From assembly GCF_003063475.1 (NCBI RefSeq), contig NZ_NESP01000001.1, positions 1,736,001 to 1,800,000 of the forward strand: a DNA stretch of 64,000 nucleotides, written 5' to 3'. Source of the DNA: Limnohabitans curvus. GTDB lineage: Bacteria; Pseudomonadota; Gammaproteobacteria; Burkholderiales; Burkholderiaceae_C. The notes under the pieces were generated by a model that did no database searches, was not told the origin of the DNA, and worked only from the letters and a program-made list of their open reading frames with translations. Position 1 is the stretch's first letter; the number at the start of each line of letters is the position of its first letter. The position numbers and the translations under genes are program-made. Positions 16,872-27,179 of the stretch are shown piece after piece.

Positions 16872-18128
16872 TTAGATGAGCTGCAATTTGTGCAACACCA
16901 GTTTTTCGACCTCAGCCACGGTGATGACTTTGAGGCACTGGTTGTCACCGTCACAAAAGCTGTCACGGTGGTTATAGGCGGTCAAGCAAGGCGAGCAGGC
17001 CATGCCCGATTCGAGCACGGTGGCACGCTCGCTGATGGGGCCATACAAGCGGCCCGTTTCTGGGCCGAAGAAAGCAATCACATCAATGGGCGTGAGGCTG
17101 GCGAAATGGCCAGGCCCGCCATCGTTGGTGACCAACAACTCAGCGTTGTGAAACAACATCAGCAACTCACGCAGGTTGCGCGTGTAGCCCGTGAGGCCAA
17201 TGCACAGGGGGTTTTTGACGGCGTGCAGCACGCGTTGTGCTTGAGGGGTGTCTTCGGGCAGGCCAATCACGCCCACGGCACAGCCGTTGGCGATCAGCGT
17301 TTTGGCCAGTGCGATGTAGCTGTCTTCGGGCCACGCGCGGATGGGCAAAGCGCCGCCGCTCACGTACAACAGCACGCGTTTGGAATTGCCCATGAAGCTG
17401 GCGAAGTCGGCTTTCAAACGGTCTTGAAAGCCTTGCAGCTCAGCCGCGTCCACCGGCAGCTGCGGCAGGCTATGTTGAATGGTTGGCAATACAAAACGGG
17501 TGAGCGGGCGTGTGGTGGTGTCGTGCAACTGAGCCGATGTCCATTGCAAAGCAGCTTCCATCACTTTGGCCAAGCCGACAAACTGCAAGCTGATGTGTTG
17601 GTAGGTGTTGTAGGGCACAGGCGCGTTGATGAAGCTGCCGCGGTACAAGCCTTCTTGTGTGTGTGCCGTGAAGCCCACGCGCACACGGGCGCCGCAAGCG
17701 TAGCTCAGCAAGGCGCTGATGCGCGAGAACAGCTCGCAGTCCATCACACCGTCGAGCTGCAAGGCACGCAAGTGGCGCGTGGTGTGCCACAGGTCATGCA
17801 GCAAGGTGCCGAGTGACGAGTCGTCGAGCGAGTGCAAATTGGCTTCGGGCACAAAGCCCAGCAAGCGCATCACACCTTGGTTTTTCTTGAGTTGCAACAC
17901 ATGCAGGTCGGCGCCTGGATGCTTGGCTTTGAGGGTGTCAAACATGGCTTTGGCCAACACCACCGAGCCCATTTCGGACAACAAAATCACCAAAATTCGC
18001 GGCGTGGCATTGCGATGCTGACGTGCATGGGGGGCCAGCAACGCCAGGAGTTTGGACCAGCCAGAGAGCAGGGCGCACAACGCTTGGCCTACCCAGCGAT
18101 CGATTGCGCGTTGTGTCGAAATTTTCAT
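16872..18128 (-). CDS. Glycosyltransferase family 9 protein
   Basis: A 418-residue GT9 (heptosyltransferase-like) enzyme. It has the N-terminal Rossmann segment [19 protein letters not shown] and the C-terminal nucleotide-binding region with [15 protein letters not shown], followed by [12 protein letters not shown], which are signatures of ADP-heptose:LPS heptosyltransferases. A cysteine-rich tail ([25 protein letters not shown]) resembles those of GT9 relatives of unknown acceptor. I chose the ATG at 18128 because the extra upstream residues lie in the promoter region shared with transaldolase. It is the first gene of the operon with the GtrA-GT39 fusion. Confidence 0.82.
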   Translation of the reverse strand: MKISTQRAIDRWVGQALCALLSGWSKLLALLAPHARQHRNATPRILVILLSEMGSVVLAKAMFDTLKAKHPGADLHVLQLKKNQGVMRLLGFVPEANLHSLDDSSLGTLLHDLWHTTRHLRALQLDGVMDCELFSRISALLSYACGARVRVGFTAHTQEGLYRGSFINAPVPYNTYQHISLQFVGLAKVMEAALQWTSAQLHDTTTRPLTRFVLPTIQHSLPQLPVDAAELQGFQDRLKADFASFMGNSKRVLLYVSGGALPIRAWPEDSYIALAKTLIANGCAVGVIGLPEDTPQAQRVLHAVKNPLCIGLTGYTRNLRELLMLFHNAELLVTNDGGPGHFASLTPIDVIAFFGPETGRLYGPISERATVLESGMACSPCLTAYNHRDSFCDGDNQCLKVITVAEVEKLVLHKLQLI

Positions 18129-18195
18129 AGTGTTGAAATTATCCCATTCCCCTAACGGCACCTTGGCACAGCCCATACGCCTGATAATTCAGCGT

Positions 18196-19137
18196 ATGAA
18201 CCAACTCGACGCCCTCAAGCAATTCACCACCGTCGTGGCCGACACTGGCGATTTCAAGCAACTCGCTCAGTTCCAGCCCCAAGACGCCACCACCAACCCC
18301 TCGCTGATTTTGAAAGCGGTGCAAAAGCCCGAATACCTGCCCTTGCTCAAAGACACCGTGGCCGCCCACGGCAACGAGGCTATGGACGCGCAGATTGACC
18401 GCTTGTTGGTGCGCTTTGGCTGCGAAATTTTGGCCAGCATCCCCGGTCGCGTGTCCACCGAAGTCGATGCACGTTTGAGCTTTGACACCGCAGCTACCGT
18501 GGCGCGTGCCAAGCGCATCATGGCGCTGTATGAAGCGCAAGGCGTGAAGCGCGAGCGCGTGCTCATCAAAATTGCATCTACTTGGGAAGGTATTCAAGCC
18601 GCGGCCGAGCTGGAGCGCGAAGGCATTCGCACTAACTTGACTTTGCTGTTCTCGTTTGCCCAAGCGGTGGCCTGCGGCGATGCCAAGGTGCAACTCATTT
18701 CCCCCTTTGTGGGCCGTATTTACGACTGGTACAAAAAATCGGCGGGCGCGGCTTGGGTAGAGGCCGACAACGCCCATGCGAATGACCCTGGCGTGAAGTC
18801 GGTGCGTGCCATTTACAACCACTACAAACGCCACGGCATCGCCACCGAGGTGATGGGCGCAAGCTTTCGCAACGTGGGCCAAATCACCGCGTTGGCGGGT
18901 TGCGATTTGTTGACCATTGCGCCTGAGTTGCTGGCGCAGTTAGGCGCATCGACCGAGCCGTTGACACAAGCCCTGAGCGCGTCTGCCGCCCTGCAACTGG
19001 ACTTGCCTGAGGTGCACCACACTGAGGCGTCTTTCCGCTTCGCCATGAACGAGGATGCCATGGCCACCGAGAAGTTGGCCGAAGGCATTCGCGCGTTCTG
19101 TGTGGATGCGGTGAAACTGGAAGCATTGATGCACTAA
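18196..19137 (+). CDS. tal: Transaldolase
   Basis: Transaldolase moves a dihydroxyacetone unit between sugar phosphates in the non-oxidative pentose phosphate pathway. The 313-residue product has [12 protein letters not shown] (residues 31-42), DARLSFDT and the Schiff-base lysine segment [15 protein letters not shown] near residue 130, plus [11 protein letters not shown]. These are class 1 TalB-type signatures. The gene lies alone, divergent from the GT9 gene, and ends in a strong bidirectional terminator shared with groL. An upstream in-frame extension overlaps the GT9 start and is rejected. Confidence 0.95.
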   Translation: MNQLDALKQFTTVVADTGDFKQLAQFQPQDATTNPSLILKAVQKPEYLPLLKDTVAAHGNEAMDAQIDRLLVRFGCEILASIPGRVSTEVDARLSFDTAATVARAKRIMALYEAQGVKRERVLIKIASTWEGIQAAAELEREGIRTNLTLLFSFAQAVACGDAKVQLISPFVGRIYDWYKKSAGAAWVEADNAHANDPGVKSVRAIYNHYKRHGIATEVMGASFRNVGQITALAGCDLLTIAPELLAQLGASTEPLTQALSASAALQLDLPEVHHTEASFRFAMNEDAMATEKLAEGIRAFCVDAVKLEALMH

Positions 19138-19171
19138 GCGTTGTCACGCGCACGCCAACAAAGCGCAGACG

Positions 19172-19215
19172 AAAAAAAAACCCCGCAAGGCGTGAGCCCT
19201 GCGGGGATTTTTTTG
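19172..19215. terminator. Bidirectional terminator between tal and groL
   Basis: The GC-rich hairpin CCCCGCAAGG-CGTGAG-CCCTGCGGGG at 19181-19206 is flanked by nine A on the left and seven T on the right, so it can terminate transcripts from both converging genes. Confidence 0.9.
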
Positions 19216-19258
19216 TTTGGCAAGAGCACCGAAGTGCTCAGGCAAAGCAGCGGGGCAA

Positions 19259-20929
<1,671 letters not shown>

Positions 20930-20994
20930 TCAGTTGAGGACAGAGCGAACAGGCGCTTCGCGCGTTGTTCGGTCTGTCCCGCAAGTTATTCCAC

Positions 20995-21282
20995 TTATTC
21001 GACGACAGCGAACAGGTCTTCTTCTTTCATGACCAACAGTTCGTCACCAGCCACTTTGACGGTTTGGCCGCTGTATTTGCCGAACAACACGCGGTCGCCG
21101 ACTTTCACGGTCAACGCTTTGGTCTCGCCTTTGTCGTTGGTTTTGCCTGGGCCAACGGCCAAAACTTCACCTTGATCAGGCTTTTCAGCAGCTGAATCAG
21201 GAATCACGATGCCAGAGGCGGTTTTTGTTTCGCTTTCGATACGTTTAACGATCACGCGGTCGCCGAGAGGACGAAGTTTCAT
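20995..21282 (-). CDS. groS: Co-chaperonin GroES (Hsp10)
   Basis: A 95-residue GroES beginning [16 protein letters not shown], with the mobile loop around [18 protein letters not shown] and the C-terminal strand [17 protein letters not shown]. It caps the GroEL ring. It is the first gene of the operon and follows the CIRCE operator by 84 bp. Confidence 0.98.
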   Translation of the reverse strand: MKLRPLGDRVIVKRIESETKTASGIVIPDSAAEKPDQGEVLAVGPGKTNDKGETKALTVKVGDRVLFGKYSGQTVKVAGDELLVMKEEDLFAVVE

Positions 21283-21365
21283 TGCATCTCCAAATAGGAA
21301 CTAAGGGTTTGAAAGCAAAGCGCCCAGACTGTCTGGACGCCGATAAAGCCACTGGCGGGGCGCTG

Positions 21366-21392
21366 TTAGCACTCCCCGCCATTGAGTGCTAA
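21366..21392 (-). promoter_or_regulatory. CIRCE operator of groESL (HrcA site)
   Basis: A perfect CIRCE inverted repeat: TTAGCACTC at 21366-21374, a 9-bp spacer, and GAGTGCTAA at 21384-21392. CIRCE is bound by the heat-shock repressor HrcA. It lies 84 bp upstream of groS and touches the predicted -10 box, as expected of a repressor site. Confidence 0.97.
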
Positions 21393-21418
21393 TTTTAGGC
21401 CATCTTGATGAATTTCAA
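21392..21418 (-). promoter_or_regulatory. Predicted groESL promoter
   Basis: On the minus strand TTGAAA (21413-21418) and TAAAAT (21392-21397) are separated by 15 bp. The -35 region reads CTTGAAA, which also fits a sigma-32 -35 element, but no matching sigma-32 -10 (CCCCAT type) is seen. The -10 box abuts the CIRCE repeat. The 15-bp spacing is short for sigma-70. Confidence 0.5.
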
Positions 21419-21537
21419 GAGGTCAGCCGCGCATAAGACGCGCTGTTTTGAGTTGTCGATGAAGCATTTGTAGTTAACCGTGTTGAATTTGTTGCTTTGT
21501 ACGCTAGGCCCGATATGCTCTTGCGACGAGGTCATGG

Positions 21538-22320
21538 ATGAAATTCACACGCATCACCCTTTCGATTTGCTGCGCATTGCTGTTGTCTGTGTCTGCCATG
21601 GCACAAGGGTTCAGCGTCAGCAGTTCAGCGCCGTCCCAGGTCGCGCACTTCAACCCAGAGCAAATTCGCGCGTTTGCGCAAAAGGTTGAGCGCACGCTGG
21701 CTGACACGGGGGCGCGCGTCGCCATCATTGCCAGAATGGGGCGACTGGCTTCTGAGCTGCCAGAAGGCATGCACTTCACGCATGTGGCGTTTGCCGTCCG
21801 TGGTGAGAAGTCGGTGGGCTATGTCATCCAAAACTTGTACCAGCTCGACGACCACCCCGATGTGAGTGCCCTCGTGCAAGATGTACCTGTTGAGTTTTTC
21901 AAAGGCGTGGTCACGCTGGAGTCTGGCTTGATCATTCCTTCGCCCGTGTTGCAAGACAAATTACTCAAGGTGATTGCCTCGCCGACTTACCAGCAGTTGC
22001 ATCAGCGCGACTATTCGGTCATTGCCAACCCCTACACCCTGGGGCGACAAAACTGCACGGAGTTTGTGTTGGATGTGCTGAATGCGGCGATCTACCAAAC
22101 CAGTGACATTCAGGCGATCAAAGCGTACGAAAAAGCCCATTTCGTCGCGCAGCCTGTGCATGTGAACCCATTCAAGCTCATGCTGGGGGCCATGTTGGAT
22201 GCGGAGGTGTCGCTGTCGGACCACCGCGGTCTGCCCGTGACCGCTACTTTCGAGCGCCTTGCCGACTACCTACAAACGCACGACACGGGCGCTGCGGTCA
22301 AAAAGGTCTATTCGGACTGA
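21538..22320 (+). CDS. DUF2145 family exported protein
   Basis: A 260-residue protein with a clear Sec signal peptide (MKFTRITLSICCALLLSVSAMAQG, cleavage near residue 22). The mature part has MHFTHVAFAV and GRQNCTEFVLDVLNAAIYQT, typical of DUF2145 (COG4727). The combination of His in HFTHVAF and Cys in NCTEF resembles a papain/NlpC-like active site, but this is speculation. It is divergent from groESL and ends at its own terminator. Confidence 0.75.
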   Translation: MKFTRITLSICCALLLSVSAMAQGFSVSSSAPSQVAHFNPEQIRAFAQKVERTLADTGARVAIIARMGRLASELPEGMHFTHVAFAVRGEKSVGYVIQNLYQLDDHPDVSALVQDVPVEFFKGVVTLESGLIIPSPVLQDKLLKVIASPTYQQLHQRDYSVIANPYTLGRQNCTEFVLDVLNAAIYQTSDIQAIKAYEKAHFVAQPVHVNPFKLMLGAMLDAEVSLSDHRGLPVTATFERLADYLQTHDTGAAVKKVYSD

Positions 22321-22336
22321 TGCATCCGCCCAATTG

Positions 22337-22364
22337 AAAAAGCGCCCCGAGGGGCGCTTTTTTT
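22337..22364. terminator. Bidirectional terminator
   Basis: The hairpin AGCGCCCCGAGGGGCGCT at 22341-22358 has A-rich and T-rich flanks (GAAAA before, TTTTTTA after), serving the DUF2145 gene and the convergent membrane-protein gene, whose stop codon lies within the flank. Confidence 0.9.
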
Positions 22365-22746
22365 ATTCGCTGCGACTTTGCGCGCAGCGAAGGTCAGCCA
22401 TGACGCGGTAATCGGTCAAGGCGCTGTCCCACATGCGGGCTTCGCGGTCGGCTTTGAGCCAAGCCACAACTTGGCGTTTGCAGTATTTACCGAAGACCAC
22501 CAAACACATCAAGATGGCGGCCCACAGCACGACCCAAGCGCCCAGCTCTTGGCCTTCTTGCGACGCGTCAACGATGTCATAGATCGAAGCGATGAGGCTC
22601 AAGGCGCCAAACATCAACAACACCGCGGCGTAAGTGCTTTCTTGCTGGAGACGTTGAACAACGTTTTTAGCTGATGCGTAGGCGCGCTCAAAGCGGGTGA
22701 CGCCGGGGTGGCTGGTGGTGTAGCTGATGTTGACGAACGTGGTCAT
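22363..22746 (-). CDS. Small two-helix membrane protein of unknown function
   Basis: A 127-residue protein with two predicted membrane helices (YAAVLLMFGALSLIASIYDIV and LGAWVVLWAAILMCLVVFG) and soluble, charged N- and C-termini. The C-terminal KADREARMWDSALTDYRVMADLRCAQ is likely helical. I do not recognise a family. The start is supported by AAGGA nine bases upstream. It sits alone between a terminator and the AT-rich promoter region of an outer membrane protein. Confidence 0.7.
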   Translation of the reverse strand: MTTFVNISYTTSHPGVTRFERAYASAKNVVQRLQQESTYAAVLLMFGALSLIASIYDIVDASQEGQELGAWVVLWAAILMCLVVFGKYCKRQVVAWLKADREARMWDSALTDYRVMADLRCAQSRSE

Positions 22747-22859
22747 GGAAATCCTTAAATGTCTTTGTCAGACTGAAGTAAGGGCGAAGTATAGGGTTAA
22801 CCCCTAATTCTTGCAAGCCCCTTGGAACAATGCCCGTTTGGCATGTCAGGCCATGGATG

Positions 22860-22971
22860 TATACCTATCATTTGTTAACAAAATGGTTACAAATAAGTTT
22901 TACAATCGTATTTGTAAATCTAAATAATTAATATTTAATTTACCTGTTTGTTCTTAACAGGCAGTTTTTTT
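22860..22971 (+). promoter_or_regulatory. AT-rich promoter and leader of the outer membrane protein gene
   Basis: The 267-bp gap before the gene at 23014 is markedly AT-rich between about 22860 and 22980. It contains the 12-bp palindrome TTTGTTAACAAA (22871-22882), a possible -35 TTTACA (22899-22904) with an AT-rich -10 near 22922, and a weak hairpin CCTGTT/AACAGG (22943-22961) followed by seven T. The last element could attenuate transcription, but the stem is only 6 bp. All assignments are tentative. Confidence 0.4.
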
Positions 22972-23013
22972 GAACTCTGGCGCATTGCCAAATATTGAAA
23001 TTGAAGGATATTT

Positions 23014-23553
23014 ATGAAAACGATCAGCCGCGTGTTGGCTTCTCTCGTCTTGGTGGCTACGGCCGGTGTGGCTAGTGCCCAGTCTGCAGCAAAAGATTTT
23101 TATGTTGAAGGTGGCTTGGCGCCGATGAAGATTTCTGGTGAAGGCTTGGGCGTTACGCCATTGGCGGCGCGTTTGACTTTGGGGAAAAACATCAATGACA
23201 ACTTGGCTGTTGAGGGTGTTTATGCCTTTACCGTATCTAAAGACAGCCAGACGGTTGACAACACAAATGTTGATATCGCAGTCTCAGGCTACGGTTTGTA
23301 CCTGAAGCCAAAATTCGCAGTTGCGAAAGATACTGAGGTCTTTGCACGTGTCGGTTACACAAGCTCCAAAATGACGGCGTCTGTGGGTCGCGTCAGCGCA
23401 GAGAGCGATACGATCAACTCTTTGTCGTATGGCATTGGTTTGCAAACATCTTTGACCAAAGATTGGTATGCCCAAGGCGATTACATGGTGTTCTCTAAGA
23501 AAGATGGCATTACAGCCAAAGGCTTTGGCGTCTCTGTCGGATACCGCTTCTAA
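23014..23553 (+). CDS. Outer membrane beta-barrel protein
   Basis: A 179-residue protein with a Sec signal peptide (MKTISRVLASLVLVATAGVASAQS). The mature part alternates short amphipathic strands and ends GFGVSVGYRF; a C-terminal Phe is the outer-membrane assembly signal. Size suggests an eight-stranded OmpA/OmpX-like barrel of the porin/Opa-like superfamily. Ligand and role are unknown. It is followed by a strong terminator and is probably monocistronic. Confidence 0.82.
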   Translation: MKTISRVLASLVLVATAGVASAQSAAKDFYVEGGLAPMKISGEGLGVTPLAARLTLGKNINDNLAVEGVYAFTVSKDSQTVDNTNVDIAVSGYGLYLKPKFAVAKDTEVFARVGYTSSKMTASVGRVSAESDTINSLSYGIGLQTSLTKDWYAQGDYMVFSKKDGITAKGFGVSVGYRF

Positions 23554-23571
23554 TCTAAGCGAACGCCTAAT

Positions 23572-23601
23572 AAAAACGCCTTGCATGCAAGGCGTTTTTT
23601 T
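23572..23601. terminator. Bidirectional terminator
   Basis: The perfect hairpin AACGCCTTGCATGCAAGGCGTT at 23575-23596 has an A run before and a T run after, ending both the beta-barrel gene and the convergent slt gene. Confidence 0.92.
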
Positions 23602-23625
23602 ATGTCTGATGCAACGCTTAAAGCG

Positions 23626-25668
23626 TCAAGGTAACTCTAAGTTTTCTGCAGGTGCCGTGGTATCACGTGGCCCCACCAAACCTAATCTGGCCTTGAGGGA
23701 TTGGGGCTGACCCGTGATGAGTGCGGCGTAGTTGGTGGTGTTGGACAGCACTTTTTTCACATAGTCGCGGGTCTCATTGAAGGGCACGTTCTCTGCCCAG
23801 ATGGCACCTTCTAGCACAGGGCCTGTGCCATCGTTGGGCGCACGCCAGCGGCGTGAGCGACTGGGGCCTGCGTTGTATGCACCAGCTGCCAGCGGCATGG
23901 ACCCCTCAAAGCTGTCGAGCACCAATTTCAAGTACCCGGTGCCGATGGCGATGTTGGTGTCGCGGTCCGTGATTTGATCAGGGGTGAAGCCCGTCAAACC
24001 AATTTTGCGAGCGGTCCACTTGGCGGTGGCGGGCATGACCTGCATGAGGCCCGAGGCACCCACGCCCGAGCGGGCATCGGTGACGAAGCGGCTTTCTTGT
24101 CGAATCAGGCCGTACACATAAGCGGGGTCGAGGTTGATGGTTTTGGCACGTGCGACAACGGCGTCTTTGTGCGGCATGGGGAAGCGTTGCTCAAAGTCCA
24201 TCACTTGTCGGGTGCGTTCGCTGGTGTTGATGCAGCGGTCCCATACTTGGTTGTCGCAGGCGAGTTGGGCAGCGGCCAGCAGATCGCGGTCGCTCATCAA
24301 GCCAGCTTTGCCTTCGGCGTTGACGAGGTTGGTGGCGTAGTTCCACTCGCGCACGCCTTCAGAGCGCAAGCCCATGCCAATGGCGTAGAGCGCACGTTGC
24401 AACGATGGGTTGCGTTTCGCGACTTCCATTTCTTCGGCAGTGGGGGCCGGTGGGCGTGCAGGTGCAGTCACTTTGCGGCCCAGCTCTTCGAGGGCGAGCT
24501 GTTCGTAAAAACCGCGCACACCAGCAATGCCCTCGAGCATGGCATTGGCTTCTTGTTGAATTGGCGGTGTGACTTTCTTGCGGGCCAGCAGTGCACGTGC
24601 GTGCCAGTAAATCCAAGTGGGGTCTTTGCGTGCATCGGCGCTCATGGCATTGATGGCGTTTTCGACCACAGGCCACTTGGGCGTGTTGCCGGCGCGCAAA
24701 GCAGCGCGCACTTTCCAGCCCAGCATGTCGTCATTCAAGTCTTTGTCATGCGCCACGCGTGCGAAATGGGTCAAAGCGTCGTCATCTAAGCGCATGGCGG
24801 ATTGACGGCCAATCACGCCCCACACCCAGTGACGTTCTTCCGTGGTGAGGTAGGGCTGCCACTTGTTGCGCATCAGCTTGTCGGCTTTGTCAGGGTCAGT
24901 CGTGGCCACTTTGACGAGAGCCATGACCACCAACTCTTGACGCACTTTCTGTGGTGCGGCGATGTGTTTGGCCAAAAACTTTTCAGCGTTGTTGATGGCA
25001 TCGGGTACCACGTTGGCTACCTCAGGAGCCACAATTTGAACGGCGTTACGCGCAGTGCGGGGACGGTTGTGTTCCACCATCAAACGGGCTTTGCGCCAAA
25101 TGTCGAGTGAGGTGAATTGTTTGGTGAAGTACAGGCGGTCAGCGGCCAAGGTGCAGCCGTCGTCCGCTTCTTTCATGCCCATCCAGTTTTTGCGCACCTC
25201 ATCGGCAATGGACGCACTGGCTTGTGGGCCTTTTTCCAGCAGCTCAATGGTTAAGAAGTAGCAGCGCAGTTCGCGGTCATCACGCATGCGGTAGTGTGGG
25301 TGCTCGTCGCTGAGGGTGGTCCAGTCACGGCGTTGCCCCAAAAGCAGCAGCCAGTCGTTGCGCAGACGGTCTTCTTGGTAAGTGGCGGGGTAGCGGTTGA
25401 AGAAGGCGCGGACTTCCTGAGACGACGCTTCGTCCAGCCGGGCTTTCAGTTCCCAATAAGCTGCCCAAGGTTCGAGCGTATGGCCTTTCGCTTGTGGCAG
25501 CAGCGCGGTCAAGCGTTTGCGGTCGCCGCGCTTGAAGGCTTGAGCCATGTCGGTGATGACGGCATCTGCCTGTGCGTTGCTGCCCGAAGGCGCCGCAAAG
25601 CTGGGTTGAACGGTGGCCAACGTCACGAAAACGCTGGCAAACAATGACACAATGACTCGAAACTTCAT
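23626..25668 (-). CDS. slt: Soluble lytic murein transglycosylase
   Basis: A 680-residue periplasmic peptidoglycan lyase of the Slt70 type. After a signal peptide (MKFRVIVSLFASVFVTLATVQPSFAAP) comes a long superhelical alpha domain (to about residue 500). The C-terminal goose-lysozyme-like SLT domain contains the catalytic Glu in YGLIRQESRF, followed by GVGASGLMQVMPATA and AYNAGPSR. It cleaves the MurNAc-GlcNAc bond with formation of 1,6-anhydro ends. The start at 25668 gives a proper signal peptide; longer upstream readings do not. The divergent cyclo-ligase starts 13 bp away. Confidence 0.93.
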   Translation of the reverse strand: MKFRVIVSLFASVFVTLATVQPSFAAPSGSNAQADAVITDMAQAFKRGDRKRLTALLPQAKGHTLEPWAAYWELKARLDEASSQEVRAFFNRYPATYQEDRLRNDWLLLLGQRRDWTTLSDEHPHYRMRDDRELRCYFLTIELLEKGPQASASIADEVRKNWMGMKEADDGCTLAADRLYFTKQFTSLDIWRKARLMVEHNRPRTARNAVQIVAPEVANVVPDAINNAEKFLAKHIAAPQKVRQELVVMALVKVATTDPDKADKLMRNKWQPYLTTEERHWVWGVIGRQSAMRLDDDALTHFARVAHDKDLNDDMLGWKVRAALRAGNTPKWPVVENAINAMSADARKDPTWIYWHARALLARKKVTPPIQQEANAMLEGIAGVRGFYEQLALEELGRKVTAPARPPAPTAEEMEVAKRNPSLQRALYAIGMGLRSEGVREWNYATNLVNAEGKAGLMSDRDLLAAAQLACDNQVWDRCINTSERTRQVMDFEQRFPMPHKDAVVARAKTINLDPAYVYGLIRQESRFVTDARSGVGASGLMQVMPATAKWTARKIGLTGFTPDQITDRDTNIAIGTGYLKLVLDSFEGSMPLAAGAYNAGPSRSRRWRAPNDGTGPVLEGAIWAENVPFNETRDYVKKVLSNTTNYAALITGQPQSLKARLGLVGPRDTTAPAENLELP

Positions 25669-25681
25669 GCCCTGATTATCT

Positions 25682-26257
25682 GTGGACAAAAAAACCTTGC
25701 GCCAGCAGCTCATTGAAGAGCGTTTGAACTTGCCCGACCGGCTGGCTCGGGCCGACATGTTGCAACGCGTGATGCGCATTTGGCTGTTCGATCGCCCAGA
25801 CACGGTGATCGGTGCCTACTGGCCCATCAAAGGCGAATTTGACCCGCTGCCCGTGCTGCACCGCTGGAAAGAAGATGGCGAGTTGCTGGACGAGCCACAG
25901 CGCCGGCGCATTGGCCTGCCCGTGGTGGACAAGGCGCACAAAACACTGACCTTTCACGCTTGGTACCCCGGCTGTCCGATGGAAGAAGATGCCTACGGCA
26001 TTCCCAAACCCAAAGATACCGAGGTGGTGGTGCCCACTTTGTTGTTTGTGCCCTGCGTGGGCTATGGCCCTGGTGGTTTCCGTTTGGGCTACGGCGGTGG
26101 TTTTTACGACCGCACGCTGGCGACGCTGCAACCCAAACCCGTGACTGCTGGCTTGGGCTTTACCCATGGCTTCTTGCCAGACCTGATGCCTGAACCACAC
26201 GACATGCCGCTGGATGCGCTGCTCAATGACAACGGGGTGGTTTGGCCAATGAGCTAA
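25682..26257 (+). CDS. 5-formyltetrahydrofolate cyclo-ligase
   Basis: A 191-residue MTHFS family enzyme that converts 5-formyl-THF to 5,10-methenyl-THF with ATP. It has KKTLRQQLIEERLNL at the N-terminus, a central WPIKGEFDPLPV and the signature GPGGFRLGYGGGFYDRTLA near residue 125. The likely start is GTG at 25682, 13 bp from the divergent slt start; a non-ATG start fits weak expression. The gene ends 22 bp before a convergent lipoprotein gene. Confidence 0.92.
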   Translation: MDKKTLRQQLIEERLNLPDRLARADMLQRVMRIWLFDRPDTVIGAYWPIKGEFDPLPVLHRWKEDGELLDEPQRRRIGLPVVDKAHKTLTFHAWYPGCPMEEDAYGIPKPKDTEVVVPTLLFVPCVGYGPGGFRLGYGGGFYDRTLATLQPKPVTAGLGFTHGFLPDLMPEPHDMPLDALLNDNGVVWPMS

Positions 26258-26279
26258 ACCCAGCTTGGGGCCGTGGTGC

Positions 26280-27179
26280 TTATTTTTGCGTCATCAACGT
26301 TCTGAAGTCTTGCTCGTAGCCGCGTAGGGCTTCCAACATGCGTTGGCGCTGTGCGGGCGTGGTGCTGTTGTGCAGCTTGGCAAAGCCTGCACAGTTTTCG
26401 CTCCACAGTTCAAGGTTGTAGGCGCGGTAGCGTTCGTTGGGAGAGTTGAAACTTCGGTCAACCAAACCTCGCAGCCAGCTTTGCGCTTGTTCTTGTTTGC
26501 TCGGTGCGTTGCCTTCTTGCGCAATGCGTTGCAAAGTTTGCAGCGTGTCGGCTTGGCGGCGCTCACGCTCGGCGTAGCTGAGCGCTGGGTCAAAGATCGA
26601 GCTGCTCAGCCATTGCTGCAGTGTTTCGCGCTGTGATTTCTCCAAGCGACCATAAAAATCTTCGAGGCGATTGGTCGCTTGCTTGGTGCGATAGCGCAGA
26701 CGATCTTCGGCATTGGGGTCAAGCCAATCTTCTTTCCAAGTTTTGTTGGTCTTATCAAAACGTTTGCGCACGCTACGCAGTTGGTCTGCATTGAGCTGAC
26801 TGGAGAGTTGGGCTGATGTGGGCTCCATGTGGCGCAGCACGCGAATAAAACTGCCCTTCATGTCCTCAGTTACCGCGCACACTTGCGCAGGCGTGATGTC
26901 ATTGAGCGCCATCGCTTGCATGCGCTTGAGCAAGGCCACATATTCGGGCAACTGCTGTTGGCGATGCCAGCGCTGCAGCTCGGTCAGCGCGTCGCGCGTG
27001 AGTTGCTTTTGGCCGTCTTGCAAATCGGCATAGCTGTCGAGCCACCAGTAAACCAAGTCATCGCTGTTGTTGTAGACCAACTTGATGGTGCTGCAACCAC
27101 TCAAACCGACGAACGTTGCCAACGCCAACCAGACAGAGGCATGGCGGATAATTCTGCGCAAGATAAGGATGAATGACAT
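26280..27179 (-). CDS. DUF6279-type lipoprotein
   Basis: A 299-residue predicted lipoprotein. The N-terminus MSFILILRRIIRHASVWLALATFVGLSGC has a lipobox (LSGC) with Cys at residue 29, followed by STIKLVYNNSDDLVYWWLDSYADL, typical of DUF6279 proteins. The rest is largely helical and charged (QKQLTRDALTELQRWHR and similar). Function is unknown. The chosen start overlaps the divergent glmU start by two bases; an alternative ATG at 27203 would lie inside glmU. Neither has a good ribosome-binding site, so the start is uncertain. Confidence 0.78.
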   Translation of the reverse strand: MSFILILRRIIRHASVWLALATFVGLSGCSTIKLVYNNSDDLVYWWLDSYADLQDGQKQLTRDALTELQRWHRQQQLPEYVALLKRMQAMALNDITPAQVCAVTEDMKGSFIRVLRHMEPTSAQLSSQLNADQLRSVRKRFDKTNKTWKEDWLDPNAEDRLRYRTKQATNRLEDFYGRLEKSQRETLQQWLSSSIFDPALSYAERERRQADTLQTLQRIAQEGNAPSKQEQAQSWLRGLVDRSFNSPNERYRAYNLELWSENCAGFAKLHNSTTPAQRQRMLEALRGYEQDFRTLMTQK

